DNA of 64,000 nt from Myxococcaceae bacterium (GTDB lineage: Bacteria > Myxococcota > Myxococcia > Myxococcales > Myxococcaceae): positions 186,001-250,000 of the forward strand of contig JAEUJQ010000045.1 in the NCBI GenBank assembly GCA_016793095.1. The letters are read 5' to 3'. Below, piece after piece: positions 9,434 through 19,057 of the stretch. The number at the start of each line of letters is the position of its first letter. The stretch's first letter is position 1. The notes beneath the pieces are model-generated. The model was not told the origin of the DNA. It searched no databases and worked only from the letters and a program-made list of their open reading frames with translations. The translations under genes were made by a program, and so were the position numbers.

Positions 9434-10224
9434 CACTGCTGTCCCTTCTTGCTGTCGGGCGTGCGCCCGAAGCGCTTCATCACCTCCTGCAGGTCGAGCC
9501 AGGCGAGGCGCTTCTCGTCGGGCTGCCGCAGCAGGTACGCGGGGTGGAACGTGGGCATCAACGGAATGCCCTGGTACTGCCGCCACTGGCCACGCAGGCG
9601 CGTGATCGCGGTCTGATCGCGCAGCAGCGTCTGCGCGGCGAACTTGCCGAGCGCCACGATCACCTTCGGCTGAATCGACGCGAGCTGCGCCTTGAGGAAC
9701 GGCTCGCAGGCCTCGATCTCATCGGGCTCGGGGTTGCGGTTGTTCGGCGGGCGGCACTTCACGACGTTGCAGATGTACACGTCGTCGCGGGTGAACTTCA
9801 TCGCCTCGATCATCTTCGTGAGGAGCTGCCCTGCCTTGCCGACGAAAGGCACGCCCTGCTTGTCCTCTTCTTCGCCCGGGCCCTCCCCGACGAAGACCAG
9901 CTCGGCGCGCGGGTTGCCGGTGCCGAAGACGAGCGTGCTGCGCCCCTTGCAGAGCTTGCACCGCTGGCAGTCGCCGAGCTCGCGTCGGATCTCGTCGAGC
10001 GGGCGCCGGGCGATCACCTCCACGGCCGACCCGGGAGGAGGTCGGGCGACCGCTGGTTCGGGGGGCTGCGCCTTCGGGGCGGCGATTGGAGGCGGCGCCT
10101 TGCCGACCGGCGCGCTCGGCTTCTGGGCGCCCCGCTCAGCGAGGATGGAGCGCGACCCATCGGCCTCCTGCCACGCCAGGTGTCGCCTCAGCTCGAGGGC
10201 CAGCTCTCTCAACTCGTCCGACAT
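9433..10224 (-). CDS. Uracil-DNA glycosylase, family 4 (iron-sulphur type)
   Basis: Removes uracil from DNA at the start of base-excision repair. Residues 1-75 form a variable Pro/Ala-rich leader and the catalytic domain follows. The likely 4Fe-4S ligands are C86 and C89 (CQRC) with C157 and C173; C92 and C152 are additional cysteines. The active-site motif GEGPGEEED is at 113-121 and the C-terminal HPAYLL motif near 236. The family resembles the N-terminal part of SPO1-type DNA polymerases, but here the protein is free-standing. It is the first gene of the pair with the esterase. Confidence 0.93.
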   Translation of the reverse strand: MSDELRELALELRRHLAWQEADGSRSILAERGAQKPSAPVGKAPPPIAAPKAQPPEPAVARPPPGSAVEVIARRPLDEIRRELGDCQRCKLCKGRSTLVFGTGNPRAELVFVGEGPGEEEDKQGVPFVGKAGQLLTKMIEAMKFTRDDVYICNVVKCRPPNNRNPEPDEIEACEPFLKAQLASIQPKVIVALGKFAAQTLLRDQTAITRLRGQWRQYQGIPLMPTFHPAYLLRQPDEKRLAWLDLQEVMKRFGRTPDSKKGQQ

Positions 10225-10302
10225 CGGTGCGACCGTATCTCACGCCCGGTCGAATTATTCACCGTCTGCGTCGAGGCGACGTCTCCGTCTCGTGGTCGAG
10301 GG

Positions 10303-11514
10303 TCACGCCAGGCGGCTGGTGATCAGCCCCCAGATCGCCTTCGCGACGTCGCGCTTGCTGCCGTCCGCGCGCAGCACTTCGCCCGAGCCGTCGAACACCA
10401 GGACCTGATTCGTGTCGGCGCCGAACCCGGCGCCCCGCTGTGACACGTCGTTCGCGACGATGAGATCGAGGCGCTTCTTCGCCAGCTTCTCCTTCGCGTA
10501 GGTGCCGACGTCGTGGGTCTCGGCGGCGAAGCCGACCAGCAGCGGGCGCTTCGGGTTCGCGTGCACCTTCGCCGACGCGGTGGCCAGCACGTCGGGCGTG
10601 CGCACCAGCGTGATGGTCTCCGGGCCGTCGCCCTTCTTCGTCTTCACCGGGCTCACCTGCTGGGCCTTCCAGTCGCTGACCGCGGCGGCGGCGACGAAGA
10701 CGTCCGCGGCCTCGACGCGAGGCATCACCGCCGCGAGCAGCTCCTCCGCCGTGCCGACCCGCACGAGCTCGAGGCCCCGCGGGGTGGGCCCCTCGACCGG
10801 GCCGAGCACCACCGTCACCGCAGCGCCCAGGGCCCGGGCCACCTCGGCCATGGCCAGGCCCATCTTCCCGGTGGACGGGTTGGAGAGGAACCGCACGGGA
10901 TCGAGGAACTCCCGCGTCGGCCCGGCCGTCACCAGCACCCTGCGCCCCGCCAGCGGCCCGCTCACGGCCAGGGAGCTCGCCGCCGCGACGAGATCCTTCA
11001 GCTCGGCCAGCCGCCCCATGCCGACGTCACCATCGGCGAGCAGGCCAGCGACAGGGCCGACGACGCGGTACCTCGGTTGGGCCAGCAGGGCAGCCAGGTT
11101 TGTCTGCGTCTCGGCGTGATCCCACATCGCCGTGTTCATCGCGGGCGCGAGCAGCACCGGGCCCCTGAACGCGAGCAGCGCCGTCGTCACCGCGTCGTTC
11201 CCCAGGCCCGCCTTCACGCGAGCCAGCAGATCGGCGGTCGCCGGCGCGAGGATGAAGAGGTCGGCCCACTTCGCGAGCTCCAGATGGCCGTAGTGGTGCT
11301 CCTGCGCTGCGTCGAAGGTGTCAGTGAAGACGGGGTGGCCAGACAGGGCCTGCAGCGTGAGCGGCGTGACGAACTCGCAGGCGCCCTTCGTCATGGCGAC
11401 GCGGACATCGGCGCCGGCGCGCTGCAGCTCGCGAACGAGGTCGCACGCCTTGTAGGCCGCGATGCCGCCGCCGATGGCGACCGCGATGTTCCGGCCGAGG
11501 AGGGGCTCCGTCAT
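10303..11514 (-). CDS. coaBC: Bifunctional phosphopantothenoylcysteine decarboxylase / phosphopantothenate-cysteine ligase
   Basis: 403 residues, two domains. CoaC flavoprotein (about 1-180) shows GGGIAAYKA, the FMN/substrate histidine region and APAMNTAMW near 122-130. CoaB (about 188-403) begins RRVLVTAGPTREFLDPVR and has FLSNPSTGKMG. Together they add cysteine to 4'-phosphopantothenate and decarboxylate the product in coenzyme A synthesis. Odd point: the loop that in E. coli reads ACGD with the reductive Cys158 reads ADGD here (11021-11040), so the cysteine is replaced by Asp. This is discussed as a finding. The gene stands 78 bp from the glycosylase start. Confidence 0.95.
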   Translation of the reverse strand: MTEPLLGRNIAVAIGGGIAAYKACDLVRELQRAGADVRVAMTKGACEFVTPLTLQALSGHPVFTDTFDAAQEHHYGHLELAKWADLFILAPATADLLARVKAGLGNDAVTTALLAFRGPVLLAPAMNTAMWDHAETQTNLAALLAQPRYRVVGPVAGLLADGDVGMGRLAELKDLVAAASSLAVSGPLAGRRVLVTAGPTREFLDPVRFLSNPSTGKMGLAMAEVARALGAAVTVVLGPVEGPTPRGLELVRVGTAEELLAAVMPRVEAADVFVAAAAVSDWKAQQVSPVKTKKGDGPETITLVRTPDVLATASAKVHANPKRPLLVGFAAETHDVGTYAKEKLAKKRLDLIVANDVSQRGAGFGADTNQVLVFDGSGEVLRADGSKRDVAKAIWGLITSRLA

Positions 11515-11553
11515 GGCCGAGGGACTACTGCATCCGCCCAGCGCGGAAAACGC

Positions 11554-14500
11554 CTACTCTTCGATCTCGCGGTTCACCTCATTCTCGTGCAGCACCTGGA
11601 GGTAGCGCTCGACGACCGGCCGCGCGGACTCGATCGCCTCCGGGACGCGGGGCAGCGTGGCGGAGTGGCGCATGCCGACCGAGTCACCGACCCCTGACAG
11701 GCTCGGCGAACGCACCGTGAGTGCGCCGGGAGTTCCCCGCGAGAGCGTCACCTGGCTGCTGACGGTCTCGGACCCGTAGAGTGCGTGCACCTGGTAGCTG
11801 CCGCACGGCAAGCCACGCCCGACGAAGGCCGGCCCGTCGAGCCCGAGCGTCACTGTGCCCGGTGGCGTTCCGATGGTCTCGAACAGGACCGTCTCGTCGG
11901 GCACCCACGACGACGTGGCGGGCACCAGGTAGACGTTGCCCGGGAGCGGTACGCCCCGAACGGTGAGCTCGCACGCGTCGTCGGGAACGCCCAGATCGAC
12001 GCGCAGCTCCTTGCCGCTGACGGCGACCGCGAGCGAGGCGCGTGAGGCTCGCGTTCCGAAGAACCAGTTCCCCGGCGCCAGGGAGAGCGAGAACCGCCCC
12101 TGCTCGTCCGTGTCTACCCGCAGCTCCTCCTCGCCCGGGCCGCGGACGACGACGGAGGTGACGATCGGGCGCCCGCCGCTCCCTCGCACCTCGCCGCTGA
12201 CGCGGGTGGCCGACACCAGCACCACCTCTGCGCTCCCCTTCGCGGCCGGGACCGTCACCACAGCCCCGAGGTCGCCATGCCTCGCCTCGATGGTCACCTC
12301 GGCGGCGCCGCTCAGCAGCTCGGCCTCGAAGCGGCCGCTGGCGTCGGTGAGCACCTCGCCGAGCACGAACTCCCTCGAGGTCACCCGCACCGACGGCATC
12401 GGCTGCCGCGTCTCGTCGATCACCTGGCCAACGAAGGGTGGCGACCGCCTGAGCACGACGTCGCCCACGTCCTTGCGTCCACCGACGGTCACCCGCACCT
12501 CGATGATGGGATCCGTGAAGGAGGAGATCAGGAGCACGCCCTGCGCGTCGGCGTGAGCCTCGAAGCGCCCGTCGCTGGCCTCGACGTCGATCGCGTTCAC
12601 CATGAAGGTCGTCACGGGTGCGCCGCCCTCGTCCACGACCCTGCCCGACACCTGCTGTCCCCTGAGCGCCTTGACGGTGATCGGCGGGCCGCCGACCCTG
12701 ACGGCCGATGGGGAGAGCGCGACGAAGTCGCTGCTCTCGAGGGCGAGCTCGACCGTCGCGCCCGGCTCGAGCCCCTGCAGCTCGAAGTGCCCGTCTTCGC
12801 CAGTCTCCGCGAGTCGCTGGGCGTCTCCCTTCACGCTGATCACCGTCCACGCCAGCGGCGCTCCATCGGGGTCCCGCAGCGTGCCCACCACCTTCCCGGC
12901 CGCGCGCAACCTCACGGTCAGCCGGGCGACCTCGCCGCTGCGAACCACCAGCTCACCCTGCCAGCGGAGGAACTGCTCGCCGTTCATCCCGTCGTCCACC
13001 TCGACCCGGTACTCTCCCGGCACCAGCGACTCGAAGAGCAGCGTGCCCTCCGGGGTCGTCTCGCCAAAGTCGGGCTCGGGGCTCTCGGCGCTCGCCAGCA
13101 TCACCCGCGCAGCGTCCGCGGGCCGGCCGTCCGGTGCATAGACGAGCACGTCGGCTCGACCGAGCGGCTCGAGCTTCAGCACCACGTCGGGGCCCGGCAC
13201 CTGCGCCACCGCGCGCGCCACCTCGCCGTCGAGGCCCAGCGCTTCGACGCGCCACGAGCCCTCGTCGTCGACGTGCAGTTGGAAGGTCCCGTCGGGCCCC
13301 GTGACCGCGCCCCCGGGATCGTTCGGCAGATCGGACTGGACCTGAACGGACACCTCTGCGACCGGCTGCCCCGTCGCGTCCACCACCTTCCCGCGCAGCG
13401 ACGGCGCCTCGGCGAGCACCACCTCGAGATCCGTGTCGCCCGGGCGGACGTCGAGTGACTGCGCGCGCGTCTTGAAGCGGGGCGCGAGCACCTGGAGCAC
13501 GGCCGGGCCTTCTCCGATCGGGCCAAGCTCGAGCCGTTGGCCCTCCTCCATCGCCGAGGCGCTCACGGTCGCGGCTGGCGCGGAGAGGGTGGCCGAGGCG
13601 TCTGGCACCGGGTTCCCGTCCTTGTCGATGACGGTGAGGAGCAGCCGGGCGGCCCGCTTCACCTGGAGCGCGATCACCAGGCGCTGGCCCTCCTCCAGGT
13701 TGCCGTCACCTGAGCCGAGGAAGCCAGGATCGACGACGTTGACCGACACGAAGCCAGCCCGCTCGTCCTCGAACACCGCGCGGCCATCGCGCAGGCGCTC
13801 GACGCGCTCGTGGACCTTCGCCAGCTTCACCTCGAACGCGCCCAGTGAGGCGGCGGCTGTCACCTCGACGGTGCCGGGCCGCGACATCATGACCGGGAGG
13901 TCGGGGCCTGCTTGCTCGAGGTTCGCGGACACCGGGAAGAACCCCTCGGCCTCGATGATGGCCCAGCGCGCGCCACCCGCGCCGAGGCTCAGCTCACCTG
14001 CCGACCCTGAGCGCTCGACCGTCACCACGCCCGTCGAGACATCGACGATCGTCGCGCGCGCGCCGGAGATCGGAGTGCCTGCCAGATCGAAGACGTTCGC
14101 CGTGGTTGGCCGAACCGCCTCGATCGGCGCGTCTTCGATGACGATCTCTTCGCGGACGTAGCTCTCCACGAAGGCGACAGCCGGCCGGCCGGGAGGCTCG
14201 AGCACCATGACGGGCGAGGTTGGCCATGCGCGCTCTGGGAACTCGACGACCCCCTCGGCGTTGCTGACCCCCTCCGCGACCACCTCGGCAGCGAACTGTC
14301 CCTCGCGCAGACGCGCGGCGGTGTCGGCCAGGTGCCGCAGATCGTCGCACTCGAGCGGCGAGTGGGATCCTGGCTTCCCTCCCTGCAGCAGCGCCGAGCG
14401 CAGCACCCTGACCTTCACGTCCGGCATGGGCTTGCCCGTCGACGCCAGCACGATCCGCAGCAGCCGGGCGCGTGGCGGGGTGAGCACCGGCTCCTCGGGG

Positions 14501-14676
14501 GCAGGCTCGTCGCTCTGCCAGAACCACTTCGACCTCCGGGGACCCTCGCTCTCGCTTCGGGTCGCGTCGTCCCCTTCGCCCGTGGGAGCGCCCGGGGTGA
14601 GCGCCTTGAAGACGCCAAGGCCGATCGCGACGATCAGCAGCACCACGGCGACGACCGATGGCAGCGCGCGCCTCAT
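11554..14676 (-). CDS. Giant carboxypeptidase-regulatory-like repeat protein (downstream paralogue)
   Basis: 1040 residues. The ATG at 14676 begins a short basic stretch and a membrane helix (VVAVVLLIVAIGLGVF, about 8-23), so the protein is membrane anchored with the rest outside the cytoplasm. The body repeats the pattern G.V.D..G.PV......V....D..G.F....L..G.Y.V, typical of carboxypeptidase-regulatory-like/SdrD B-like beta-sandwiches; I can count around eight to ten such units. No catalytic site is seen. The start overlaps the stop of the upstream paralogue by 4 bp. A structural or adhesive surface role is plausible but unproven. Upstream in-frame sequence belongs to the overlapping neighbour. 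Confidence 0.85.
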   Translation of the reverse strand: MRRALPSVVAVVLLIVAIGLGVFKALTPGAPTGEGDDATRSESEGPRRSKWFWQSDEPAPEEPVLTPPRARLLRIVLASTGKPMPDVKVRVLRSALLQGGKPGSHSPLECDDLRHLADTAARLREGQFAAEVVAEGVSNAEGVVEFPERAWPTSPVMVLEPPGRPAVAFVESYVREEIVIEDAPIEAVRPTTANVFDLAGTPISGARATIVDVSTGVVTVERSGSAGELSLGAGGARWAIIEAEGFFPVSANLEQAGPDLPVMMSRPGTVEVTAAASLGAFEVKLAKVHERVERLRDGRAVFEDERAGFVSVNVVDPGFLGSGDGNLEEGQRLVIALQVKRAARLLLTVIDKDGNPVPDASATLSAPAATVSASAMEEGQRLELGPIGEGPAVLQVLAPRFKTRAQSLDVRPGDTDLEVVLAEAPSLRGKVVDATGQPVAEVSVQVQSDLPNDPGGAVTGPDGTFQLHVDDEGSWRVEALGLDGEVARAVAQVPGPDVVLKLEPLGRADVLVYAPDGRPADAARVMLASAESPEPDFGETTPEGTLLFESLVPGEYRVEVDDGMNGEQFLRWQGELVVRSGEVARLTVRLRAAGKVVGTLRDPDGAPLAWTVISVKGDAQRLAETGEDGHFELQGLEPGATVELALESSDFVALSPSAVRVGGPPITVKALRGQQVSGRVVDEGGAPVTTFMVNAIDVEASDGRFEAHADAQGVLLISSFTDPIIEVRVTVGGRKDVGDVVLRRSPPFVGQVIDETRQPMPSVRVTSREFVLGEVLTDASGRFEAELLSGAAEVTIEARHGDLGAVVTVPAAKGSAEVVLVSATRVSGEVRGSGGRPIVTSVVVRGPGEEELRVDTDEQGRFSLSLAPGNWFFGTRASRASLAVAVSGKELRVDLGVPDDACELTVRGVPLPGNVYLVPATSSWVPDETVLFETIGTPPGTVTLGLDGPAFVGRGLPCGSYQVHALYGSETVSSQVTLSRGTPGALTVRSPSLSGVGDSVGMRHSATLPRVPEAIESARPVVERYLQVLHENEVNREIEE

Positions 14677-17639
14677 CGCACCAGGCTCACTTCCCCTTGC
14701 GCGGGCACGTCGATGGGGAGCAGCACCGGCCCCCCTTCGGTGGACGCGTGGAAGCTGGCCCACACCAGCGTGTAGCGGCCGGGCGGCACCCCGGTGAGCG
14801 TGACCCGTTCGGTGAGGGGCTGGTACACGAGCTGCGCCCAGCTCGAGCGAACGAGCTCCATGGGCGGGTTGCCGACCCCACGGAGCTCCCCCCGCACCAG
14901 CCACAGCGCGGTGCCCGGCTCGGGGCGGACACGCACCGTCACCTTCCCGGTCCCGGGCGCGGGGCCGAAGTCGAGGCGCGTGGGGCCGCTCACGTCGATG
15001 ATCGTCGCCGGCGGATCAGTGGACACCGAGCGGGCCTGCGGTGAGGCCACGACGAAGCGATAGGAGCCCGGCGCGACCTCGAGCGAGTAGTGGCCCTCCG
15101 CGTCAGTCACGACCGAGACCGGCTCGCTCCGATCCGAGTGCACGCCCGAGAGCTCGACGCCAGGCGCGGGGATCCCCTCGGCCAGCCACACGGTGCCGCT
15201 CACCATCACGCCCTTGCGGAGCACGAGCTCGAGGCCCTGCACCGCGTCGCCCACCACCACCCGCGTCGCCGTGCGTCGGCCCTTCTTCGCCACCAGATGA
15301 AACTCGTGCTGGTACGGCGGCTTCGAGAGGCTGAAGCGCCCTTCCGGGTTCGTCATCACCGACTGCTCACAGGTGTCGCACGAGACGACCGCGTCGGCGA
15401 CCGGCCCGCCAGAGTCGTCGCGCACCACGCCGGTGACCTGCGCCGTGCGCCTCAGATCGAAGTCGCCCAGATCGGGCGTGCGCGGTCGATCGGTGATGAG
15501 CGGCTCGAAGCCGGCCGACTCGATGGTGAGGATCACCCGGTCGTCACTGGACGGAAGGGGCAGCTCGAAGGTGCCGTCGCTGGACGAGATCTCGTGCCCG
15601 TCCACGCGGAACCGCTTGAGCGGCGCACCCGCGCCCAGCACGCGACCTCGGAAGAGCAGCTGACGCTCCACCGTCACCTTCACCGGCGGACCTCCGGCGG
15701 TCGCCGACACCCGGCCCACCTGATCGAAGCCGCGCTGCGAGACCCGCACTCCGTACACGGCGTTCGGACGAAGGGGACCCAGCGAGAAGTTCCCTGCGCC
15801 GTCGGTGACGGCGGGCTCGGTGCCGCGCGGCTGAACGGCGACGGAGACTCCGGCGACCGGCGTCCCCAGCGTGTCCACCACCTGCCCCGTGACGTTGGCG
15901 CCCGGCTTCAGCTCGGCGTTCACGCGCAGCAGCTGCCCGTCGTCCACCTTCACGCTCAGCCGCTCGGAGGGAAGGAAGTCGGGGTGCGTCGCCACCACGG
16001 TGTAGGCGTTGGGCGGCATGCCCCGCATCAGCACGACGCCGTCGGCGCCTGAGACCCGGTCGCTGCGGAAGTTGCCGTCCGAGGTGAACATCACCACGCT
16101 GGCGCCCTCGATCCGCCGGCCGCCATGCATCACGGTGATCTCGCAGCCGGCGCGGGGCTCGAGCTGCAGCTCGACGTCTTCTCTCGGCGCGCTCACCTTG
16201 AGCTCTCCGCCGCCCCAGTCCGAGTGGTGTGCCTGCAGCGTGTAGAGGCCGGGCGACGGCACGGTGGCGCGGAACCGGCCGTCCGGGCCGCTGATCGCCG
16301 ACTCGCCCAGCGGCGAGATCAACACCGACACGCCCGGCGCCACCCGCCCGTATTCGTCGATCACCTTCCCCGCGATGAGCGTGCCCCGCGTCAGGGTGAC
16401 GTCGAGCTTCGACTCGCCGGCCGTCACGCGCGCCGGGGCGGTGGCCTGCGTGAAGCCGTCAGCCTGCGCCCGCACCAGGTAGTCCCCGGTCGCGACCGGC
16501 CCCAGCACGGCCAGCTCACCTGTCTGCAGCCTGCGCTTGGTGATGGGCTCGCCGTTCGTGGTGAGCAGCTCGACGCTCGGCTCCGGCACGGGCTGTTCCT
16601 GCTCGTCGAGGACGGTGATCGCGAGTCGTCCACCCTTCTCGAGCACCAGGGTGATCTGCGTGGTCGCCGTCGTGAGCGTCACCGCCTGAGGCGCGGCCGA
16701 GAGCTCGCCCGCGACCGCTGACGCCATCAGCGTTCCAGGTGAGAGGCTCGTGGTGATCGCGAGGCCGTCTTTCGCGGGGAGCTCCTTCGTCACGTGATCG
16801 CCGGTGAGCCGCACCACGCCGGCGATGGGCTTCTTGTCGGACGTCACCAGCCGGACCTCGAGCGTGCGCGGCTTCGCGAGCGTGAGGACGACCGGCTCGG
16901 GCCCCGCTTGCACCTCGGCGCGGAAGCCGGGCAGGAACCCCTCGGCCGCTGCGTGAACGTAGAAGGGTCCTTCGCCGAGCGAGTCGAACGAGAACCGGCC
17001 CTCGGCGTCGGCCTGGGTGCTGACGAACTCCGCCAACCGGCGTGAGATCGCCCGGACCGTGCCCGTGATTGGCTGACCGGCCTCGTCGCGCAGCCGGCCC
17101 GACAGGCTCCGCTGAGCCGGAAGGAAGAGCTGAACGGGGTCGCCCGGCGCGGCGCGCTCCTTCACTCCGAGCCCATGCCCTGCCGCCTTCCCCCAGACCG
17201 TGAACGAGATGCCCACGAGCCGCTCGAAGCGGAAGCGGCCCTCCGCATCGGTGGTGGTGGTGGCCGCCGCGCGCAGCTCACCCTGGTGCGCGTCCACGAG
17301 CTGGCCCACGGTGGTGGCGGTCTCCTGCGACCGGCACGACAACAGCAGCTCATTGCAGTGGCTGCAGTGGACCGAGGTCAGGCTCTGCTGCTCGGTCGAC
17401 GCCAGCATCACCGTTGCGCCCGCGATCGGCGCGCCGTCTGGACCGCGCACCGTCCCGCCGAGCGTGAGGCCCTGATCGTTCGACGCCCTCACCTCGACGG
17501 GCTTGAACTCCAGCGCGGGCGTGACCGGCCGGGCTTCCACCAGCGCAGGCGCATCGGCGGGCGGTGGGCGCGACACCCACAGGGCCACGGCGACCGCCGC
17601 GAGCACGAGCCCTGCGAATGCGATGAGGACGCGGCGCAT
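14673..17639 (-). CDS. Giant carboxypeptidase-regulatory-like repeat protein (upstream paralogue)
   Basis: 988 residues with an N-terminal hydrophobic segment (VLIAFAGLVLAAVAVALWV, about 4-22). Most of the mature part consists of beta-sandwich repeats of the carboxypeptidase-regulatory type, recognisable from G.V.DE.G.....V.V........S..DG.F....P.PG.Y. Two CxxC-like pairs stand out: CSHC near residue 92 and CDTC near 753, which could bind metal or form disulphides. There is no visible enzyme motif. It is the first gene of a two-gene unit with a 4-bp overlap to a paralogue of nearly equal size. Confidence 0.85.
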   Translation of the reverse strand: MRRVLIAFAGLVLAAVAVALWVSRPPPADAPALVEARPVTPALEFKPVEVRASNDQGLTLGGTVRGPDGAPIAGATVMLASTEQQSLTSVHCSHCNELLLSCRSQETATTVGQLVDAHQGELRAAATTTTDAEGRFRFERLVGISFTVWGKAAGHGLGVKERAAPGDPVQLFLPAQRSLSGRLRDEAGQPITGTVRAISRRLAEFVSTQADAEGRFSFDSLGEGPFYVHAAAEGFLPGFRAEVQAGPEPVVLTLAKPRTLEVRLVTSDKKPIAGVVRLTGDHVTKELPAKDGLAITTSLSPGTLMASAVAGELSAAPQAVTLTTATTQITLVLEKGGRLAITVLDEQEQPVPEPSVELLTTNGEPITKRRLQTGELAVLGPVATGDYLVRAQADGFTQATAPARVTAGESKLDVTLTRGTLIAGKVIDEYGRVAPGVSVLISPLGESAISGPDGRFRATVPSPGLYTLQAHHSDWGGGELKVSAPREDVELQLEPRAGCEITVMHGGRRIEGASVVMFTSDGNFRSDRVSGADGVVLMRGMPPNAYTVVATHPDFLPSERLSVKVDDGQLLRVNAELKPGANVTGQVVDTLGTPVAGVSVAVQPRGTEPAVTDGAGNFSLGPLRPNAVYGVRVSQRGFDQVGRVSATAGGPPVKVTVERQLLFRGRVLGAGAPLKRFRVDGHEISSSDGTFELPLPSSDDRVILTIESAGFEPLITDRPRTPDLGDFDLRRTAQVTGVVRDDSGGPVADAVVSCDTCEQSVMTNPEGRFSLSKPPYQHEFHLVAKKGRRTATRVVVGDAVQGLELVLRKGVMVSGTVWLAEGIPAPGVELSGVHSDRSEPVSVVTDAEGHYSLEVAPGSYRFVVASPQARSVSTDPPATIIDVSGPTRLDFGPAPGTGKVTVRVRPEPGTALWLVRGELRGVGNPPMELVRSSWAQLVYQPLTERVTLTGVPPGRYTLVWASFHASTEGGPVLLPIDVPAQGEVSLVR

Positions 17640-17720
17640 GGGGGAGACAGGAGCCTACTGCACTGGATCCGTTAACCGTCTGGACCGTGCAGACACCCTG
17701 TCCCTTCCGGTGGTTCCGCG

Positions 17721-19049
17721 TCAGAAGTCGTAGCGGATCATCGCCATGCCCCCGAACATCTTCGCGGCGTAGGTGTACGAGGGCAGGACGTCGAACGACG
17801 GCTTGGTGGCCTCGCGGCCGAGGATGAAGGCCATCTGAGCCGCGACATCGATCTGGATCGGGTGCTCGAAGACCTCGAGCGGATCAGGGAAGTTGAAGCC
17901 GATGCCGGTCGCGAGGCCGATCGCGTTCCCGTCGAGCAGGTTGCTGCCCGTGACGTTCTGGAGCGGCACCGGCGTGGGCCGGTACGACCCTCCCAGCCGC
18001 GCCGCGAAGCGCTCCGAGACGCGGTACTCGCCACCAAGCCTGAAGCCGAGCGTGTTGACGAAGCCCGGAGGGGTCGCCGGTGAGTTGAGATCGAGGGCCT
18101 TGTCGATGCCCAGCGCGGCCAGGGTGGGGCCGGCGAGATCGACGTTGAGGGAGACATACGGAGACGGCGCGCTGCTCCAGTGCTGGTACTCGCCGTCGAG
18201 CGAGACGGTGAGCTGCTCGGTGATGTCCCACGCGGCGCCGAACGAGACCTGGTGCGGCGACCAGTGCGAGATGGCGTTGACGGACAGGTTGAGGTTGCCG
18301 ATGCCCTCGAGCTCGACGATCGCCGGGATCGTCACCGGGAGCATGATCTCCCAGCGGTACGTGGCGCCGAAGCGCAGCTGCTTGAGCGGCGTGACCGAGA
18401 TGCCGAAGGTGGGCGCCAGCCGTGTGGTGAGCGCCGCGTCGAGCTCCTTCACCTTCACGTTCCGCGAGAAGAGATCGACGTTCGCCAGCGCGCCACCGCC
18501 TCCGCCTACCCGCCCCTGGAGGGTCGCCAGCACCGACACGCCAGGCCCGACGCTGAGCCAGTCGGTGATCTTGATGCCGGCGCCCACGTGCAGGACGAAG
18601 CGCTCGATGTTGCCGTTGTAGCGGTACCAGTACGGGCGCGTGGCGTCTGGAGCGTTCACGCGTACGAACGCGCTCGTCGGCAGGTAGAGCCCCAGCCCGA
18701 TCGCCAGGCGGTTCTTCACCTTGCCGGCGATGGGGAAGACGAAGCCGGTCGTGGTGCCGACGTTGTCAGGCGGCTGGCATTGCGAGCAGTCGATCGGCTT
18801 GGCGAGATCCTTCGAGCTGATCTCCGGGATCACGCGGTGGAACTGAAAGGAGAAGCCGAAGTTGAGGTCCTTCCGGCGGATGAGGAGCGCCGGGTTGTAG
18901 AAGACCGCGGTGAAGTCGTTGGCCTCGGCGGTCATCGCGCCGCCCATCGCCGCCGCGCGCGGGCCGTAGCCATAGAGCGGGAGCACGTCTGCGAGCGCAG
19001 ACGCCGAAACGACACACGCCACCAGCGCGACGCGCGCGGACCGGCTCAT
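17721..19049 (-). CDS. FadL/TodX (OMPP1) family outer-membrane transport protein
   Basis: 442 residues with a cleavable signal (ALVACVVSASALA). The mature N-terminus contains the FadL hallmark G..AAAMGGAMTAEANDFTA..YNPA, which forms the plug region, and the rest alternates as amphipathic beta strands ending in IRYDF with a terminal aromatic. The family imports hydrophobic compounds such as fatty acids or aromatics across the outer membrane. A CSQC pair lies near residue 88. I chose the ATG at 19049; it lies 8 bp after the phosphatase stop, so co-transcription is likely. The ligand is unknown. Confidence 0.9.
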   Translation of the reverse strand: MSRSARVALVACVVSASALADVLPLYGYGPRAAAMGGAMTAEANDFTAVFYNPALLIRRKDLNFGFSFQFHRVIPEISSKDLAKPIDCSQCQPPDNVGTTTGFVFPIAGKVKNRLAIGLGLYLPTSAFVRVNAPDATRPYWYRYNGNIERFVLHVGAGIKITDWLSVGPGVSVLATLQGRVGGGGGALANVDLFSRNVKVKELDAALTTRLAPTFGISVTPLKQLRFGATYRWEIMLPVTIPAIVELEGIGNLNLSVNAISHWSPHQVSFGAAWDITEQLTVSLDGEYQHWSSAPSPYVSLNVDLAGPTLAALGIDKALDLNSPATPPGFVNTLGFRLGGEYRVSERFAARLGGSYRPTPVPLQNVTGSNLLDGNAIGLATGIGFNFPDPLEVFEHPIQIDVAAQMAFILGREATKPSFDVLPSYTYAAKMFGGMAMIRYDF

Positions 19050-19057
19050 GCGACCTC

